This document shows positions 58,943 through 64,000 of a stretch of 64,000 bases of DNA, one piece after another. A model generated the notes under the pieces. The model was given only the letters and a program-made list of their open reading frames with translations, was not told the DNA's origin and did not search any database. The stretch is from assembly GCA_963965975.1 (NCBI GenBank), contig OZ014411.1, positions 10,609,501-10,673,500 of the forward strand. Direction: 5' to 3'. Origin of the DNA: Xestospongia bergquistia (Eukaryota > Porifera > Demospongiae > Haplosclerida > Petrosiidae). The first letter of the stretch is position 1; each line of letters starts with the position of its first letter. A program made the position numbers and the translations under genes.

Positions 58943-59986
58943 ATGATGTGCTCTCTCTGGTCATTCACTTTTTTTGCTCTCTTAATAGTCTGTTGTGTTG
59001 AAGGATCCACTTATTGTGCCACTGACTGTGATAATAATGGTCAGAGACAATTTACTAAGAATGAAGAGTTGTGTTGTTCTCATTCAAACAAAGGAGACAT
59101 AATTCCTGTTATTAAAGATGATGGTCGTACTGGTTATGCTGTATGTCCAGATATTATACCTAAATGGTGCCATATAACTCATAATGTCAGTTCGTGTTAT
59201 GATATACTACAGTCAAACCCTACAGCTTCCTCAGGATATTACAATATAAACTTTCCTAATGGTAGTCAGGTTAATGTTTACTGTGATATGAATGGTAGTC
59301 ACTGTGATGGAGAGGGAGGCTGGACAAGAGTGGCATTTGTTAACATGAGTGAACCTGGTTCATCTTGTCCACCTGGACTAATACAATATGACAATATTAT
59401 TAATACTAGTTTATGTTGGATTACTAACGGAACATATATTGGTTGTAACTCTGCTTTTTTTTCTACTTACAGCCTCAACTATACCAAAGTATGTGGTCAA
59501 GTGAGAGGATACCAATATGGATATCCTTGGGCCTTTTATTGTTATATTAACAATGATAATTGTTTTAATCATCAAATAAAGACATTTGGAATAACTCTGA
59601 CCTACAGTAACAATCCTCGTAAACATATTTGGACTTATGTTGTAGGATTAAGTGAACAAGAAACACACAGAGATAATTGTCCCTGTAATAATGGCAGTGA
59701 ATACATGAACTATACTATACCATTTGTTGGTAATGATTATTACTGTGAATCAGGAAATACTTATCGTGATGGTTGGGTCTTCTATCCCAATGATCCCCTC
59801 TGGGATGGACAGGATTGTCCTGGACGTGAGACTACCTGTTGTACTTCTCCTAAGATGCCATGGTTTGTTAAGACACTAAATGAGACAGTTAGTGACGATA
59901 TTGAGTTAAGTACATGTGGTTATATTAATAATCATATCTATATGCGAGGTACTCCTCTTGACCTTGTTGAGCTTTACATAAAATAA
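58943..59986 (+). CDS. Fibrinogen-related secreted protein, gene C copy 2
   Basis: 347 residues, the same length as the copy at 38982, with about eight amino-acid changes (for example V to A after STYC, T to I in the CPDxIPKW segment, S to T in CESGNxY). Signal peptide, fibrinogen-like start, all cysteines, the DPLWDGQDC and CCTSPKMPWF motifs and the C-terminal strand are intact. Only one promoter/leader module precedes it, so this is probably the ancestral arrangement. Both copies being uninterrupted contrasts with genes A and B. Confidence 0.85.
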   Translation: MMCSLWSFTFFALLIVCCVEGSTYCATDCDNNGQRQFTKNEELCCSHSNKGDIIPVIKDDGRTGYAVCPDIIPKWCHITHNVSSCYDILQSNPTASSGYYNINFPNGSQVNVYCDMNGSHCDGEGGWTRVAFVNMSEPGSSCPPGLIQYDNIINTSLCWITNGTYIGCNSAFFSTYSLNYTKVCGQVRGYQYGYPWAFYCYINNDNCFNHQIKTFGITLTYSNNPRKHIWTYVVGLSEQETHRDNCPCNNGSEYMNYTIPFVGNDYYCESGNTYRDGWVFYPNDPLWDGQDCPGRETTCCTSPKMPWFVKTLNETVSDDIELSTCGYINNHIYMRGTPLDLVELYIK

Positions 59987-60158
59987 CTCCTTCCTACTAT
60001 ACACACATAGATTAGTATATTACACTGTAATACATATGTATATGATTTATATGTATGTATATGTAATGTAGTGCATACTATATGTGTTATATGTACATTT
60101 TTATACAGTTTGCATAATAGATTTGAATTTTGTATTGTGCTATTATTTGTGTTGTTAT

Positions 60159-60164
60159 AATAAA
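60159..60164 (+). terminator. Poly(A) signal AATAAA of gene C copy 2
   Basis: Same position relative to the stop codon as in copy 1. Confidence 0.6.
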
Positions 60165-61318
60165 TATTCATTATGTAATCATATGTTCAACGTATTATAT
60201 AAATATTAAGATTGAGCAAGAAATATTAAATCTCTACTAAATATTGCAATAAGTAACTAATTTTTGTTGATAATCTGTCTTCTTGTTCACTTGAACTGAC
60301 AATCATATCTGCTATTTAGTTGGTCAATATTTCAATATATTTTAAACAGCTTTCTTAATCTATCTATACCCGACCATTTGAATATCATAAAACTTGTAAT
60401 AATGATTTGGGCTACTGTTAACAATAAGAAGCTCAAACTTCTTTGCTCCATTACCTATTATATGAGCAGTTATATCTAATAAAGAGGAAAAAACCTTATT
60501 CAATATGCACTTTTCAAACAGTTTTAAGGAAAGATATAGGAGATGTAAACAATGTGATAAAGTAATGAGTTATTGCCAATTAACAGTATTATGAATAATT
60601 AATTAGTAATGTCTGGTGGGTGGAGCTAATTATTGATGTGGCTTGTTCTAATAAACAATATGTTCAAGTTTATCTAATTTATTCACTGACCTATATAAGA
60701 GATCTTGTCCATTCAAAATAAAATGGTAAAGTAATCATGAATGGCGGGTAATTATTGCTACTTACATGTAGTTCTATCTTAGTCTCTCAAGGGGATGACC
60801 TCACAAGACTAGTTCTGCAAAGCATAATACATCTGTAGCAACTACTGGTAACACTGGTTTTCAAAAGCTAATATACAGGTATAGTTATATTGGTGTCTAT
60901 TGGTATTTTAATATTCTTATCAACTATACATGTACATAGATGTCTTAATATATGTAGTTAATATATATGCCTTGTACTTCTCTCATTATGTGAGTGGGTA
61001 GTTATAGTTTGTCAATATTTGGTCACATGATCTGACTGTGTCCATTTCTGTAGGGATCATCTGAAGTTGATGTTATTGCTTTGTAAGAGGAGAACAAATG
61101 TTAATTTAGAATGAGTCTCTGCACAATGGAAGTGGCACATCTAATGATTAGAAGGAAAATTAAAACAATATGAAAGTGAAAAGGAATCATTAGAAGTGTG
61201 GTGGGTGTGGTTAAAATCTTAATCCATTTCATCATTTGTTCTACTATGAATCTATTTAACATACCATACATCCATTAACATACTATACATCCATTCAACA
61301 TTACATTTGTCCATTTAG
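60165..61318. other. Intergenic part of unit 2
   Basis: Matches 40204-41365. No gene seen. Confidence 0.55.
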
Positions 61319-62660
61319 CTGTCATCTGACCCAGCCTATGACAAGAGACTAACAAAACTAAAAGAGACAATAGAAAAATCATATTTTGTTCTAGAGGCCA
61401 AAGATTCAGTCCTGGGCACCAAGGAATGAGAACTTGTAGAATGTAAATATTATATCACAGCACTAGAGAACCAGTTATTGAAGTATGCTACCATGAAGAA
61501 TGACCAACATAAGGTAAGTGTGTTGCTAGTAATGATTCATTCCCATGTTTCATTCTGGTTCTATAAATTTCATTATTAGATTCTCATGGTTCAGAACTAT
61601 CATTCCAGGTTATTTTTCAATCTCACAAACACCTATACTAAAATACTAAAATTATATCAAAATGCTGTAGATTTCTCTAAGAAATAATAAAGAATTTCAA
61701 GAGAAACTGTCTACATTTGAAACAAACCTCAATAGGTATATATACATATACATATAATATGATAGTAAAGGTATGGAAGCTACCCTCAATAAGTACATGT
61801 ACTTGTATATGTAATATGGTAGTAATGGTATGGGACTATCCTCAATAGATATACATAAATATGTAATTTTTTTTTCGTTTTTATTGTATTTTTTTCATGT
61901 TTTACTTTATAGGTTTTTAGCATGTTGTTTTTAATTTATTATATTGAGCTTCTCCCAAAAAATATTAAATTTTTACTAAAATTTGTCAAAAGTCAATTGT
62001 CTTAATTTCAGTTATATTTTAACTTGATTCTCTAATCACCAACTTAGAAATTTCGATTTTAAATTTAATATAACTTTGAAAACTGAATCAGTTTAGAATT
62101 CAATTTTTATCTTTACTAAACATCTATAATCATATTGAATGAATTATTGTATTACTAATTCTTTAGATCATATTATCATTAATATTTTTAACCAAAAGCT
62201 AAATTATTTAATTAATAATTAAATTAAAAACCTATTAAAAGTTTTTTTGTTGTTCTAGTAAGCTTTTGCTGAACGAGTGTGTTGCTGTTATGTTTTCCCG
62301 CCATAATGATAGGTCACGCGTTTGCTATTCCTCGCTAGTTGTGTGTTGATGATCTAGTAAATAGATTCCTTCTTTGATTGAACTCTTCACCAATTGAAAT
62401 TTTAATTTCTGTTTCAGAGTTATTTTTAATTAAGTTTTTTCATGTAATTATTTTTTATTCTTGCTTTTAATCATTAAAATAAATGTTTATTTGTCATTTA
62501 ATTTGTTGTTGTATTTTACAAAGTTCAGTACTCTCACAAGATATCAACAAACTGGATGAGATCCATAAAGATCAGAGAGACTGCATAATCACTGTCACCT
62601 TCCAACTCAAAGATCTTCCTCTCTGTATATTAAGTGTTACTACTTGATGATATATGCTAG
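61319..62660 (+). pseudogene. Decayed coiled-coil gene, copy 2 (partial in window)
   Basis: Exon-like pieces 61319-61513, 61671-61735 and about 62533-62620 match the unit 1 copy. The first reads LSSDPAYDKRLTKLKETIEK then YFVLEAKDSVLGTKE, hits the shared TGA, and continues ELVECKYYITALENQLLKYA to a GTAAGT donor. It lacks the two single-base losses seen in unit 1, so it is the better-preserved copy. Later exons fall outside the window. Confidence 0.5.
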
Positions 62661-64000
62661 TAGCAATAGATTAACATGTAACATGTCTAAATAACAAATA
62701 TATAATTTTATTTATGGTAAATATAAAAAATATAAAGTTTGGCAATAAAACTGTTTTAATTGAAATCGTATTAAATGATACATTTTAAAGTACAGACAGT
62801 GTTGGGGATTTGTGGGACAAGAATGTCAATGGGAATTGGGTGTGGCCAAATAATGTTGTACTTGACTGGTTGATATTGGTGGTAAAACAAATGTCTCGAC
62901 TTGATGATACACACAATATGTCTTCTAGACAAAATGTACTAGCACTGTCTAGACAGTGGTAGGATTTGTCACCTATGTGATGAGGATAAAAACAACGAGT
63001 CATAATGTTACAATCAATACTATAGTCATATGATGACATAGAGGACACTGGAAAGTATTGATTGTTGAGATGATCAGTTAATATAGTTGAGTTAATACAT
63101 GTCTTATTACAGCCACTTACAAGATAACAAGAGTTTTCTGTTAGACAACATATTCATTGAGGACCACCAACCTCATGTGGTACATAGTAACTAGTACATT
63201 TTGTCACAACAATTTTATTGACTTTGTAGTCATAACATGTGTTTATACTGTCACTATTATTTTCATACAATAGTCATCTTTGCATTAATAATTTCTTTTC
63301 AAATAAAATCAATGGGACCAGTCTACATGAAATATTAAAAATACACAAAGCTTTGGTTTTCAAAGAATAATCCAATTACTCTTTAAATTTTGGATTACCT
63401 TTATTCCATTCCAGTGTCCTCGACGTTATCATCATGACAAGCATACCTCCAAGCACGAGTCTCTGCATAAGTTTTATGTTGTATTGTCTCACACACATAA
63501 GGAATTAACTTATTCTGTTGTAGTATACACACATATCACTTTAATGAATTTGGGTTGACTTTCTTTGTTGACACTTTAGCGGCAGTAGCTCCAAGTTCAC
63601 CAGATAACACAGTCTGACTTATTGTCTTACAGACCTGATCAATACAGGAGATATGTTTGAAGATCAACCGTTTGCCTAATGTTGGTCCTCTGGCATTGCA
63701 GTGAGCTGGACCATTGTCATAAATCCAGTAATACCTTGTGGATCTTCATTAATGTAGGCGGGTATTTACTTTTAACCCCTTTTTTAATTGTCCCAGTGTC
63801 AGTACGTGTAACAAGCAGCGTTAAAAGACAATTTATAAGTTTAATACAAAGATGAACAGGTCTGAAAGTGGCTTGATTATGTGCCTATTTTAAATTCCAT
63901 TTCCTTCTCTTTCATTCAAATACTTCACTTGTACAGAATGTTGTAAGTTATTATTAATTAACCCCCTTGTTACTATGACAACTGTTGCTGTAGTAACCAA
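62661..64000. other. Intronic or intergenic end of unit 2
   Basis: Matches about 42690-43975 of unit 1, except for an 87-bp segment at 62969-63055 present only here. No gene supported; a minus-strand frame at 62785-63048 depends on that segment. Confidence 0.5.

Larger units (their letters stand above)
49506..64000. repeat. Tandem duplication unit 2 (truncated by the window)
   Basis: Direct repeat of unit 1 from 28949. The order of genes is unchanged. Differences include fewer minisatellite copies, one beta-helix rung less and two frameshifts in gene B, a 521-bp segment at 57315-57835, a single gene C promoter module and an 87-bp segment at 62969-63055. Confidence 0.9.

Noticed and set aside
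62785-63048. 87-residue minus-strand ORF
   Set aside because: It depends on the 87-bp segment present only in unit 2 and has no recognisable features.

Overview
The window looks like nuclear DNA of an early-branching animal, most likely a demosponge (an Amphimedon-like genome is my inference). The DNA is AT-rich. Many introns are only about 45-100 bp with GTAAGT/GTATGT-type donors. Gene families typical of sponges are present: a short-chain collagen of the C4 type, a Death-domain/leucine-rich-repeat protein, fibrinogen-related secreted proteins, and large surface proteins with a parallel beta-helix ectodomain fused to a multi-pass membrane domain. I saw no rRNA, tRNA or CRISPR.

Layout. 0-5.7 kb: gene remnants, a two-exon collagen gene on the minus strand, and a long (TGTC)n/(TATC)n microsatellite that carries a 344-bp copy of nearby DNA. 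5.7-11.6 kb: an eight-exon gene on the plus strand encoding N-terminal helical domain - Death domain - FNYE-type domain - coiled coil - LRR. All eight exons were joined by matching splice phase and give an 832-residue reading frame. 12-13 kb and 18.6 kb: two copies of one foldback MITE. 13.9-18.9 kb: beta-helix/multi-TM gene A (copy 1, minus) and a truncated third copy of its 5' end. 19-28.9 kb: mostly decayed or non-coding DNA with a COPA-like fragment, a truncated paralogue of the Death-domain gene's first exon, a 309-bp palindrome and a CARD-like exon.

28.95 kb to the end: a direct tandem duplication with a period of about 20.5 kb. Each unit carries, in order, a TM-domain gene fragment (minus), a 46-bp minisatellite, beta-helix/multi-TM gene B (plus), a small conserved exon pair, fibrinogen-related gene C (plus), and a decayed coiled-coil gene. 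Unit 1 ends with gene A copy 2 (minus). Unit 2 runs off the window before that point.

How it fits together. Genes A and B are probably cell-surface proteins with repetitive, Asn-rich beta-helix ectodomains. Gene C is secreted with a fibrinogen-like fold. The Death/LRR protein is cytosolic and of innate-immune type. The copies differ by rung number in the beta-helix, minisatellite copy number and frame-breaking slippage events, so the locus resembles a fast-evolving receptor cluster. An immune or allorecognition role is a hypothesis, not something the sequence proves. Adjacent near-identical units with homopolymer frameshifts could also reflect uncollapsed haplotypes or sequencing error.
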